Shown here piece after piece: positions 1-5,625 of a DNA stretch of 11,407 bases. Under the pieces are notes generated by a model. The model searched no databases, was not told the DNA's origin, and worked only from the letters and a program-made list of their open reading frames with translations. Every line of letters starts with the position of its first letter. Position 1 is the stretch's first letter. This DNA is from Clostridia bacterium (GTDB lineage Bacteria; Bacillota; Clostridia; Oscillospirales; Oscillospiraceae), in NCBI GenBank assembly GCA_003245395.1, contig QKDF01000102.1, forward strand, positions 1 through 11,407. The letters run 5' to 3'. A program made the position numbers and the translations under genes.

Positions 1-73
1 ACCTGTCAGCCCGTCGGTCCGCCGCTTATGCGGCACCGAACTCATTTTCCCATCTTTTTCCTGTTCACAGTGT
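1..73. other. Unassigned left edge
   Basis: No gene can be recognised here. A plus-strand frame open from position 1 runs to a TGA at 73-75, but it is too short to identify. A small inverted repeat (GCCGC TTAT GCGGC) lies near 21-34. The stretch is probably the 3' end or 3' untranslated region of a plus-strand transcript that terminates at the following hairpin. Confidence 0.3.
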
Positions 74-126
74 GAGACGCCGGAGTGGACAACTGTCAGT
101 CCACTCCGGCGTCTCGCCGTTTTTTT
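74..126 (+). terminator. Strong intrinsic terminator, plus strand
   Basis: A perfect 17-bp inverted repeat (74-90 with 99-115, 8-base loop) is followed by GCCG and a seven-base T run (120-126). This is a canonical Rho-independent terminator for transcription entering from the left edge. On the minus strand the sequence after the hairpin is not T-rich, so it is not a good terminator for lrgB, though the hairpin could protect the lrgAB transcript 3' end. Confidence 0.85.
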
Positions 127-143
127 ATGCAGCTGCGAAATCG

Positions 144-833
144 TCAGGAAATGATGCCGAACAGCAGCGCCGCCATTGCCGTGAAAATACCGCACAGGCC
201 CATGGCCAGCCCGCTCATAGCGCCCTGGGTCTCGCCCAGTTCCATGGCTTTTGCCGTACCCAGCGCATGACTGCATGCGCCGATCCCCAAGCCCGCCGCC
301 ATGGGGTTTTTCACCCGGAATATCTTTATCAGAATCGGTGCAGCCAGATTTCCCAGGATTCCGGTCACCACTACAGCGGCCACTGCCACGGAAACAATAC
401 CGCCCTGTCCTCCCGCCACCGCCGCAGCAATCGGAGTCGTGACGGATTTGGGTAGCAGAGATATGGTCATTTCCCGGTTCAATCCAAACAAGCGGCACAG
501 AATCAGCACACTGCCCAGAGAGGATACAACGCCCACTAGGCAGCCCACCAGCGCAGGCAGCCAGTAGCGCTTGAGTAAATCCAGCTTGCCATAGATGGAC
601 ACCGCCAGACATGCGGTCGCCGGCCCCAGGAACAGGTTGATCAGGCCCCCGCCGACGTAATAATCCTCATAGGGAATGTGAAAGACAACCAATACCGTCA
701 CTATCAGTATCACGGCAATCAGCATCGCGTTACAGATCACCAGACCGGTCTTCTTCTGCACCTTTACGCCGATCCAATAGGCAATCACTGTCAAGGCAAC
801 TCCAAAAAACGGGGAAGCACACAGCTCTTTCAT
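144..833 (-). CDS. lrgB: LrgB/CidB-family membrane protein
   Basis: A 229-residue hydrophobic protein of the LrgB family. Partners of LrgA/CidA, these inner-membrane proteins have been linked to murein hydrolase control, programmed lysis and, in several bacteria, export or uptake of small metabolites such as pyruvate or glycolate. Several membrane segments are visible across the whole length. The family's conserved C-terminal half is present: a LLPKSVTTPIA motif near residue 125 and GIGACSHALGTAKA plus ELGE.QGAMSGLA near 180-210. The start chosen is ATG at 833, which overlaps the lrgA stop in an ATGA and has AGAGG within the lrgA 3' end as its ribosome binding site. A longer in-frame version from 881 would be entirely lrgA-overlapping sequence. 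Translational coupling with lrgA is likely. The family call is firm; the transported substrate or physiological role cannot be read from the sequence. Confidence 0.93.
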   Translation of the reverse strand: MKELCASPFFGVALTVIAYWIGVKVQKKTGLVICNAMLIAVILIVTVLVVFHIPYEDYYVGGGLINLFLGPATACLAVSIYGKLDLLKRYWLPALVGCLVGVVSSLGSVLILCRLFGLNREMTISLLPKSVTTPIAAAVAGGQGGIVSVAVAAVVVTGILGNLAAPILIKIFRVKNPMAAGLGIGACSHALGTAKAMELGETQGAMSGLAMGLCGIFTAMAALLFGIIS

Positions 834-1192
834 CTCTTTTTTCCTCTTTCCATCAGTTTTATGGTCAGTTGAACCGCCCACGCGGTGGCTGCAAAGGTCA
901 CAATCAGCGATACCACACAGACCGTTACGAAAGCAACACCGTTTGCCATGATCAAATCTGCGTAGTTCATGATCCCGGCGGCGGCAGGAATAAAGAAAAA
1001 TGGCAGATTGGTCAGGAGAAAGTCTGATTTTTCCCGTACATGGTCCACACGAATCAAGCGGAGCAACAGCAAAATCAGCAGTAAAATCAGGCCGATAACA
1101 CCGGCGGGAAACGTCACTGGTAAAATCGCTTCAATCACCTGACTAAGCCAACACAGCCCGAAAAGGATGCCTATCTGTTGCAAGATCTTCAT
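830..1192 (-). CDS. lrgA: LrgA/CidA-family membrane protein
   Basis: A 120-residue holin-like membrane protein of the CidA/LrgA family, partner of LrgB. Four hydrophobic segments are visible, with the family features FPAGVIGLILL in the second and a LTNLPFFFIPAAAGIM stretch in the middle, ending in a short basic tail (ERGKKR). The ATG at 1192 is preferred because AAGGTG lies about six bases upstream. The frame can be extended five codons to a TTG at 1207, but that would place the ribosome binding site inside the gene. Its stop overlaps the lrgB start by four bases. Together the pair forms a two-gene operon with a promoter about 37 bases upstream. No LytSR-type regulator is seen nearby. Confidence 0.92.
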   Translation of the reverse strand: MKILQQIGILFGLCWLSQVIEAILPVTFPAGVIGLILLLILLLLRLIRVDHVREKSDFLLTNLPFFFIPAAAGIMNYADLIMANGVAFVTVCVVSLIVTFAATAWAVQLTIKLMERGKKR

Positions 1193-1228
1193 ATAGTTCA
1201 CCTTCAAAAAAAATGTGGAAACATGACC

Positions 1229-1257
1229 ATTTTACAAGGCTCTTACGGCAAAATCAA
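1229..1257 (-). promoter_or_regulatory. Predicted lrgAB promoter
   Basis: Read on the minus strand, TTGATT (1252-1257) and TAAAAT (1229-1234) are separated by exactly 17 bases, matching four and five of six positions of the vegetative sigma consensus. The -10 box ends 36 bases before the lrgA ATG, leaving room for a short leader and the AAGGTG ribosome binding site. Prediction from sequence alone. Confidence 0.6.
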
Positions 1258-1300
1258 ATAAAACGCCTGTATTTCTTCGATAAAACGGGTTTTTTGTCGG

Positions 1301-1337
1301 AAAATACAAGACCCCTGTGCCGCAGCACAGAGGTCTT
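1301..1337 (-). terminator. Intrinsic terminator of the CoA-transferase gene
   Basis: Inverted repeat 1308-1320 with 1325-1337, starting 17 bases after the CoA-transferase stop. In the minus-strand RNA the 13-bp stem is fully paired with one G-U wobble, and the loop is C(UGCG)G, a stable UNCG-type tetraloop, followed by UAUUUU. On the plus strand the same position is a C-A mismatch and the loop is not UNCG, although a T run also follows on that side. The asymmetry indicates that the minus strand is the working direction. Confidence 0.8.
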
Positions 1338-1354
1338 GGCCATTTTTTAGTTTC

Positions 1355-2710
1355 TCAAAGCGGAAGGTGTCGCCGCAGTTCCTCCCGAAAGTCCGGATGG
1401 GCAATGGCAATGAGCGCACGGGCTCGCTCCAGCGTGGTCTTATTTTTTAAGTCGGCCACACCGTACTCCGTCACCACGTACTGCACGAAGGTGCGTGGCG
1501 TGGTCACCACGCTGCCCGGTGCCAAAGTGGGGAGAATTTTTGAGCGCATCTGCCCGTTTTTGTCCCGATACGCAGATTTGAGCGCCAGAATACTCTTTCC
1601 CCCCCGAGACCATTGCGAACCAATCACCCACTCCAGCTGTCCGCCTGTGCCTGAATACTGGCGGGCTCCCATCGTTTCGGCATTCACCTGGCCGGTAAGG
1701 TCAATCTCCATTGCATTGTTGATGGACACCACATGATCGTTCTGAGCCAAAATCCGCGGATCATTGGTCCAGCTGATCTCCTTCATGCACAATACAGGGT
1801 TGTCCGCGGCAAACTCCCACAATTTCCGGTCTCCCACCACAAAACTGGCAACGCAGCGTCCCGGATAAGACTGCTTTCGCGCCCCCGTAATAATACCCTT
1901 TTCCACCAGATCGATCACGCAGCTGCTCATCACTTCAGAGTGAAAGCCCAGATCCTTTTTCCCCGCATTGGCCAGATGAGTTCCCACCGCATTGGCCAAA
2001 CCGCCCAAGCCGAACTGGACACAGGCTCCATCCGGCACCAGATCCGCGATGAAACCGGCAATTTTTTCGTCGTCGGCATTGCTGGGTGCGGCAGGCAGCT
2101 CCAGTGGAAGAAAATCGTCTTCCACGATGCCGTCCACTTCCGATACATGCAGCATCATGTGCCCATCCCCGTCGCTGTGCAGGAACGGCAGGTTCCGGTT
2201 CACTTCAGCAATCAGTCGTACCCCGGGTGCCTCCAAAACCTGGCGGGTCACATGCGCCCCCCAGAGGGACCGGCTCATCCAACCCTGTTCATTGGGTGCG
2301 GAACAGGCAATCACTACCACTTGCGGCTCTCTGGCTGCCAGCCAGTTTCCCGATTGGCTCAGATTGGTGGGTGCAAAGGCGATGTTCCCTTGGGCAGTAA
2401 GTTTCCGCTCGCCCGAAAAAAAGTTGGAACAGTAGCGCACATGTTCCCTGCATTCCGGCGCCAGCAGAGCCGCTGGATGCAGGGAAAACTGGGAGGCCAC
2501 CTCAACATGGCCGTTTTCACGCAGCAACCGTGCCGCCAAAGCCCTGTCAAATTTTTGGGGCCAGTTGGTGCCGCCCGTACAGGCCACCACCCCGTCAAGG
2601 GGAACCAGTTCCGCGGCTTCCTCCGCCGTCATCAGTAAAGCCTGATACTGCCGTTCCCACTCCATCTGCCCCGCTAAACGTCCCCGGCGCGTGGGGTGTA
2701 AATCTGCCAT
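1355..2710 (-). CDS. Acetyl-CoA hydrolase/butyrate-type CoA-transferase family protein
   Basis: A 451-residue cytoplasmic family I CoA-transferase of the acetyl-CoA hydrolase/4-hydroxybutyrate or butyryl-CoA:acetate CoA-transferase group. Such enzymes move CoA between short-chain acyl-CoA and acetate through a glutamyl-CoA intermediate. The likely catalytic glutamate is E259 in FHSEVMSS. Other family features are GLGGLANAVG (234-243), SGTGGQLEWVIG (353-364) and the C-terminal YGVADLKNKTTLERARALI and AIAHPDFREEL (416-445). Length is normal for the family. The ATG at 2710 has a strong AGAGGAGG ribosome binding site six bases upstream. It stands alone between its own promoter and terminator, with no butyrate-pathway genes adjacent, so the substrate (butyryl-, propionyl-, 4-hydroxybutyryl-CoA or succinyl-CoA) is undecided. 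The family is confident; the specificity is not. Confidence 0.9.
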   Translation of the reverse strand: MADLHPTRRGRLAGQMEWERQYQALLMTAEEAAELVPLDGVVACTGGTNWPQKFDRALAARLLRENGHVEVASQFSLHPAALLAPECREHVRYCSNFFSGERKLTAQGNIAFAPTNLSQSGNWLAAREPQVVVIACSAPNEQGWMSRSLWGAHVTRQVLEAPGVRLIAEVNRNLPFLHSDGDGHMMLHVSEVDGIVEDDFLPLELPAAPSNADDEKIAGFIADLVPDGACVQFGLGGLANAVGTHLANAGKKDLGFHSEVMSSCVIDLVEKGIITGARKQSYPGRCVASFVVGDRKLWEFAADNPVLCMKEISWTNDPRILAQNDHVVSINNAMEIDLTGQVNAETMGARQYSGTGGQLEWVIGSQWSRGGKSILALKSAYRDKNGQMRSKILPTLAPGSVVTTPRTFVQYVVTEYGVADLKNKTTLERARALIAIAHPDFREELRRHLPL

Positions 2711-2745
2711 GCACTTCCTCCTCTTATATATATTGAATGCCCTTT

Positions 2746-2774
2746 ATTTTACCATATCCATCGGAACCCGACAA
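2746..2774 (-). promoter_or_regulatory. Predicted CoA-transferase promoter (extended -10)
   Basis: On the minus strand TTGTCG (2769-2774) and TAAAAT (2746-2751) are 17 bases apart, and TGG directly precedes the -10 box, giving an extended -10. The transcript would start about 28-30 bases before the ATG at 2710. The promoter faces away from the phospholipase-like gene's promoter. Confidence 0.6.
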
Positions 2775-2813
2775 GATCGAAACAGAATTAAAAAAGATTT
2801 AAAGATTCCGCTC

Positions 2814-2842
2814 TTGTGTCTGCGGGGCAAGGGTGCTATACT
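2814..2842 (+). promoter_or_regulatory. Predicted promoter of the phospholipase C-like gene (extended -10)
   Basis: TTGTGT (2814-2819), a 17-base spacer and TATACT (2837-2842), with TGC just before the -10 box. Immediately downstream lies a short AT-rich inverted repeat (CTAAAAA TAA TTTTTAG, 2841-2857) overlapping the expected transcription start, a plausible operator or merely a weak hairpin. A GGAGG ribosome binding site follows at 2862-2866. Confidence 0.6.
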
Positions 2843-2872
2843 AAAAATAATTTTTAGTCTTGGAGGTGCCTC

Positions 2873-3436
2873 TTGCAAAAACGAAGCCATAAACTTCTGG
2901 CCGCCTCTCTGCTGGAAAGCAGAAGCGGATTTGCGACCAAGCGTTTTGAGTTGGCCTTCCTCTTTGGTTCCTTTCAGCCTGACTGCAATCCCCTTTCCTA
3001 TTTAAAGGGCTCTGTCCGCAGCCGGACATTGAGGGGTCATAATTATTCTAACTCGGATCGCTACATCGCCCACAGCATTGACAAACTCCAGTCCAGGAGA
3101 AAAGAATGGACCTGCTGGCAGTACTATACATTGGGCAAACTGACGCATTATCTCGCCGACGCCTTTACTTATCCCCACAACGACGATTATCCCCTTTCGC
3201 TGATGGATCACCGCCGATATGAAAACCGGCTGCGCGAGTATCTGTCCTCTTATCTGGAAATTCGAAAGCTGAGGACAGACTATCCCCCCGTTTCGGATAT
3301 TTTTGCTTCGATTCAGGCTCTGCACCGCCAGTACATGGATTCTGTGGCGGACATGCGCCGGGATGTACATTTTATTCTGGAGGCTAACGCTCTGTTGTTT
3401 TCAGGGCTTTTGATGACAGAGAGCATTTCCGTCTGA
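2873..3436 (+). CDS. Zinc-dependent phospholipase C-like protein
   Basis: A 187-residue protein resembling the zinc-dependent phospholipase C/S1-P1 nuclease-like fold (Zn_dep_PLPC family) as found in small proteins of many Clostridia. Potential metal ligands appear in the expected order: D37 in SFQPDCNPLSYLKG, H56 in RGHNY, then H92, D96 and H102 in THYLADAFTYPHN. The protein is shorter than secreted phospholipases C such as alpha-toxin, lacks the C-terminal lipid-binding domain, and shows no signal peptide, so a cytoplasmic or membrane-associated role is more likely than toxin activity. The start is a TTG at 2873, six bases after GGAGG; no better ATG lies upstream. It is probably monocistronic. 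The family call is moderately strong from motifs; the substrate is unknown. Confidence 0.75.
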   Translation: MQKRSHKLLAASLLESRSGFATKRFELAFLFGSFQPDCNPLSYLKGSVRSRTLRGHNYSNSDRYIAHSIDKLQSRRKEWTCWQYYTLGKLTHYLADAFTYPHNDDYPLSLMDHRRYENRLREYLSSYLEIRKLRTDYPPVSDIFASIQALHRQYMDSVADMRRDVHFILEANALLFSGLLMTESISV

Positions 3437-3441
3437 CAAAT

Positions 3442-3486
3442 CCGATTATATCATTTGATTACATCGGTATTTATTTGGTTGTTTTG
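3442..3486 (+). terminator. Weak possible terminator after the phospholipase-like gene
   Basis: CCGAT (3442-3446) can pair with ATCGG (3463-3467), with an inner ATC/GAT pairing around an ATTT loop, followed by a T-rich stretch (3468-3486). The stem is short and interrupted, so this is a weak candidate. Transcription from the upstream gene could partly read into the leader region. Confidence 0.25.
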
Positions 3487-3490
3487 TCAA

Positions 3491-3519
3491 TTTCCTTTTT
3501 CCTTGGCGCATGATATTCT
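3491..3519 (+). promoter_or_regulatory. Candidate promoter of the aromatic operon
   Basis: TATTCT (3514-3519) is preceded by TGA, forming an extended -10 element (TGATATTCT). A poor -35 match, TTTCCT (3491-3496), lies 17 bases upstream. A better-looking TTGTCA (3484-3489) is 24 bases from the -10 and too far for normal spacing. Start of transcription would fall near 3525, about 30 bases before the leader ATG, as expected for an attenuated operon. Confidence 0.45.
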
Positions 3520-3554
3520 TTTAGTAGTTTAAAGCATGACATAAGGAGATCACT

Positions 3555-3659
3555 ATGACTTCTATCGCCCGTGCAGCTGAATACCGCTACTTTAGCTTTA
3601 CCTATTATTGGGGTAAGGCTTATTTCGGTTGGGCTGATAACGTGGGTGAATGCATGTGA
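3555..3659 (+). CDS. Aromatic-rich leader peptide of the aro operon
   Basis: A 34-codon ORF, ATG at 3555 and TGA at 3657-3659, with an AAGGAG ribosome binding site at 3543-3548, six bases before the start. Ten residues are aromatic: Tyr10, Tyr12, Phe13, Phe15, Tyr17, Tyr18, Trp19, Tyr23, Phe24 and Trp26. The densest run, Tyr-Tyr-Trp, is at 3603-3611. It is followed 34 bases later by a GC-rich terminator and then aroF. The composition and placement are those of an attenuation leader peptide in which ribosomes stall when charged aromatic tRNAs are scarce, here apparently sensing all three aromatic amino acids. A stall at Tyr17-Trp19 would leave the antiterminator segment at 3626-3647 exposed. 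The peptide itself need have no function. An alternative, a small structural or toxin-like protein, is less likely given the RNA structures that overlap it. Confidence 0.85.
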   Translation: MTSIARAAEYRYFSFTYYWGKAYFGWADNVGECM

Positions 3660-3710
3660 TTCTGTGAGTGAATAGAATCCATCGGTGTATCACGACCCGC
3701 AGCCTAACCG
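3626..3710 (+). promoter_or_regulatory. Antiterminator of the aro attenuator
   Basis: CGGTTGGGCT (3626-3635) pairs with AGCCTAACCG (3701-3710) over ten consecutive positions with one G-U, and GTGGGT (3642-3647) pairs with ACCCGC (3695-3700) with one G-U. A six-base bulge (3636-3641) lies between them. This consumes the terminator's left arm, its loop and one base of the right arm, so it excludes the terminator. The upstream strand lies in leader codons 24-31, so ribosome position decides which structure forms. Confidence 0.75.
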
Positions 3711-3726
3711 GCTGCGGGTCTTTTTT
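3694..3726 (+). terminator. Attenuator (intrinsic terminator) before aroF
   Basis: A perfect 11-bp GC-rich stem (3694-3704 with 3710-3720, loop TAACC) followed directly by six T residues (3721-3726). It ends 22 bases before the aroF ATG and comes after the leader ORF. There is no gene between it and the leader, so its role must be to cut the operon transcript conditionally. Confidence 0.9.
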
Positions 3727-3748
3727 AGTGCTTAAAGGAGAAATTGAT

Positions 3749-4762
3749 ATGATTGTCATTTTAAAATCCAATCCGGATCGCGATCAGCTGGAACGCCTCA
3801 TCCTGTGGCTTCAGGAAAGAGGCATCATCATTCACACCAGCATCGGAAAGTCCCATACAATTCTCGGTCTGGTGGGCGACACCTCCTCTCTGGATGTCGA
3901 CCTGATCGCCGCGCTGGACATCGTGGAGGATGTCAAGCGAATTCAGGAGCCGTACAAAAAAGCCAATCGCAAATTTCATCCCGACGATACGGTGGTCAAA
4001 GTGGGTGATACCCAGGTGGGCGGAGGAACGCTGACCATTATGGCCGGTCCCTGCTCTGTGGAGTCCGAGGAGCAGGTGGTGGAAATCGCCAAAGCCGTAA
4101 AAGCCAGCGGCGCCACGATGCTGCGAGGCGGCGCCTTCAAGCCCCGCACCTCCCCATACTCCTTCCAGGGGATGGGCGCGGAGGGCCTGGATCTTCTGAA
4201 GATCGCCCGGGCGGAGACTGGTTTGCCCATCGTATCCGAGCTGATGGATATCTCCCAGATTCCTCTGTTCGAGGATGTGGATGTGATCCAGATCGGCGCC
4301 CGCAATATGCAAAACTTCAATCTGCTCAAGGAAGTCGGCAAGCTAAACATCCCCGTGATGATTAAGCGCGGAATGTCCGCCACCTATGAAGAGTGGCTGA
4401 TGAGCGCGGAATATGTCATGGCAAGCGGCAACCAGAACGTCATCCTCTGCGAGCGGGGTGTGCGCACATTTGAAACCTACACCCGAAACACGCTGGATCT
4501 GGCCTGTATCCCCGTGCTGCGCAAGCTGACACACCTGCCCATCATCATCGATCCCAGCCATGCCACCGGCAAGGCCGCACTTGTTCCTCCTCTGGCGGTG
4601 GGTGCGGTTGCCACGGGTGCCGACGGACTGCTGATCGAAGTTCACAACGATCCCCCTCACGCCCTGTGCGACGGCCCGCAGTCTCTCCGCCCCGAGGCGT
4701 TTGATACCTTGGCAAAACAGATGGTGGCCACCCACCAATTCATGAAAACCATCGGAGCGTGA
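3749..4762 (+). CDS. aroF: 3-deoxy-7-phosphoheptulonate (DAHP) synthase, type I beta
   Basis: A 337-residue enzyme that joins phosphoenolpyruvate and erythrose 4-phosphate into DAHP, the first committed step of aromatic biosynthesis. It matches the Thermotoga maritima-type class: an N-terminal ferredoxin/ACT-like regulatory domain (about 1-70) and a TIM-barrel from about 80. Metal ligands expected from the family are C102 (AGPCSVES), H271 (DPSHATGK), E297 (LLIEVHND) and D308 (CDGPQSL). LRGGAFKPRTSPYSFQG (125-141) and QIGARNMQN form the substrate site. The start ATG at 3749 follows AAAGGAG by eight bases; a longer frame back to a GTG at 3668 would run through the terminator and is rejected. 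First structural gene after the attenuator. The N-terminal domain suggests feedback inhibition by Tyr and/or Phe in addition to transcriptional control. Confidence 0.97.
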   Translation: MIVILKSNPDRDQLERLILWLQERGIIIHTSIGKSHTILGLVGDTSSLDVDLIAALDIVEDVKRIQEPYKKANRKFHPDDTVVKVGDTQVGGGTLTIMAGPCSVESEEQVVEIAKAVKASGATMLRGGAFKPRTSPYSFQGMGAEGLDLLKIARAETGLPIVSELMDISQIPLFEDVDVIQIGARNMQNFNLLKEVGKLNIPVMIKRGMSATYEEWLMSAEYVMASGNQNVILCERGVRTFETYTRNTLDLACIPVLRKLTHLPIIIDPSHATGKAALVPPLAVGAVATGADGLLIEVHNDPPHALCDGPQSLRPEAFDTLAKQMVATHQFMKTIGA

Positions 4763-4766
4763 GACA

Positions 4767-5603
4767 ATGAAAATCGGTATTGTCGGACTGGGGCTCATCG
4801 GCGGCTCCATGGCAAAAAGTATCAAAGCCCACACCGCCCACACGGTTTGGGGTGTGGACACAGATCACGAAACCATGGCGCTGGCACGGATGTGCGGCGT
4901 CATTGCAGGACCGCTGGCAGAGGAGACTCTGCCCCTGTGTGACCTGCTGCTCATTGCGGTTCGTCCGGACGCCGCAGTGGAATGGCTTGCAGCCAATGCA
5001 TCCTCCATCTCCCGCTCCGCCGTTGTAACGGACCTTTGCGGCGTGAAACGGAACGTGGTAAGCCGGATGGCTCCCATCGCCCGGCAGTACGGTTTCTCCT
5101 ATATCGGCGGGCATCCTATGGCCGGTCGGGAACGGGGGGGCTTCGCCAGCTCCTCCGAGCAGCTGTTTGACGGGGCATCCATGATTCTCACGCCGGACAG
5201 CCGCACCAATCTGGAGCTTCTGGAAACACTAAAAGCATTCTTTATGGAGATTGGTTTCGGCTCCCTCACATTTTCCACACCGGAAGAGCACGACCGCATC
5301 ATCGCTTACACCTCACAGCTGGCGCATATCGCATCCAGCGCTTATATCAAGTCTCCCGAAGCGCAGCGCCGCTGCGGTTTTTCCGCCGGCAGCTTCCGGG
5401 ATATGACCCGCGTCGCCCAGCTGGACGAGAACATGTGGACGGAGCTGTTTTTGGAGAACGCCGACTTTCTCACCACGGAATTGGAAACGCTGGTGAAGAA
5501 CCTGTCGGATTATCTGGAAGCTCTGCAAAATCACAATGCGGAACAACTGCGCACACTGCTGAAAGATGGCCGGGAAAAGAAGGCCACCGCCGGCGGAACC
5601 TGA
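4767..5603 (+). CDS. tyrA: Prephenate dehydrogenase
   Basis: A 278-residue NAD-type prephenate dehydrogenase, converting prephenate to 4-hydroxyphenylpyruvate for tyrosine synthesis. The N-terminal Rossmann fold shows GLGLIG (residues 7-12) and an acidic D31 at the end of the second strand, suggesting NAD rather than NADP. GGHPMAGRERGG (114-125) and the likely catalytic H187 in TSQLAHIASSAY are present, followed by FSAGSFRDMTRVA in the helical dimerisation domain. There is no C-terminal ACT domain, so tyrosine control probably rests on aroF and on the attenuator. Starts four bases after the aroF stop with GGAG at 4754-4757 as ribosome binding site. Confidence 0.95.
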   Translation: MKIGIVGLGLIGGSMAKSIKAHTAHTVWGVDTDHETMALARMCGVIAGPLAEETLPLCDLLLIAVRPDAAVEWLAANASSISRSAVVTDLCGVKRNVVSRMAPIARQYGFSYIGGHPMAGRERGGFASSSEQLFDGASMILTPDSRTNLELLETLKAFFMEIGFGSLTFSTPEEHDRIIAYTSQLAHIASSAYIKSPEAQRRCGFSAGSFRDMTRVAQLDENMWTELFLENADFLTTELETLVKNLSDYLEALQNHNAEQLRTLLKDGREKKATAGGT

Positions 5604-5625
5604 CACAGAAGGGATACGAATTTTC

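Noticed and set aside
74..126. Bidirectional terminator also serving lrgB
   Set aside because: On the minus strand no T run follows the hairpin; the T run is only on the plus-strand side.
834..881. Longer lrgB start
   Set aside because: The extra residues overlap lrgA in another frame and are hydrophilic, unlike LrgB N-termini; ATGA overlap at 830-833 is the typical coupled start.
1733..2638. 301-codon plus-strand open frame
   Set aside because: It is antisense to the CoA-transferase gene, which has clear family motifs, promoter, ribosome binding site and terminator; the plus-strand translation shows no recognisable domain.
3668..3748. N-terminal extension of aroF from a GTG at 3668
   Set aside because: It would be translated through the GC-rich terminator hairpin, has no ribosome binding site, and aroF homologues begin at the MIVILK start, which has AAAGGAG correctly spaced.
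3437..3748. T-box riboswitch or TRAP-type leader before aroF
   Set aside because: No T-box consensus near an antiterminator and no series of NAG repeats can be seen; the leader ORF and pairing pattern fit ribosome-mediated attenuation better.
5566..5625. Longer aroB start overlapping tyrA
   Set aside because: The added 20 residues lie in tyrA coding sequence and are not part of known AroB proteins; the ATG at 5626 gives the usual length.
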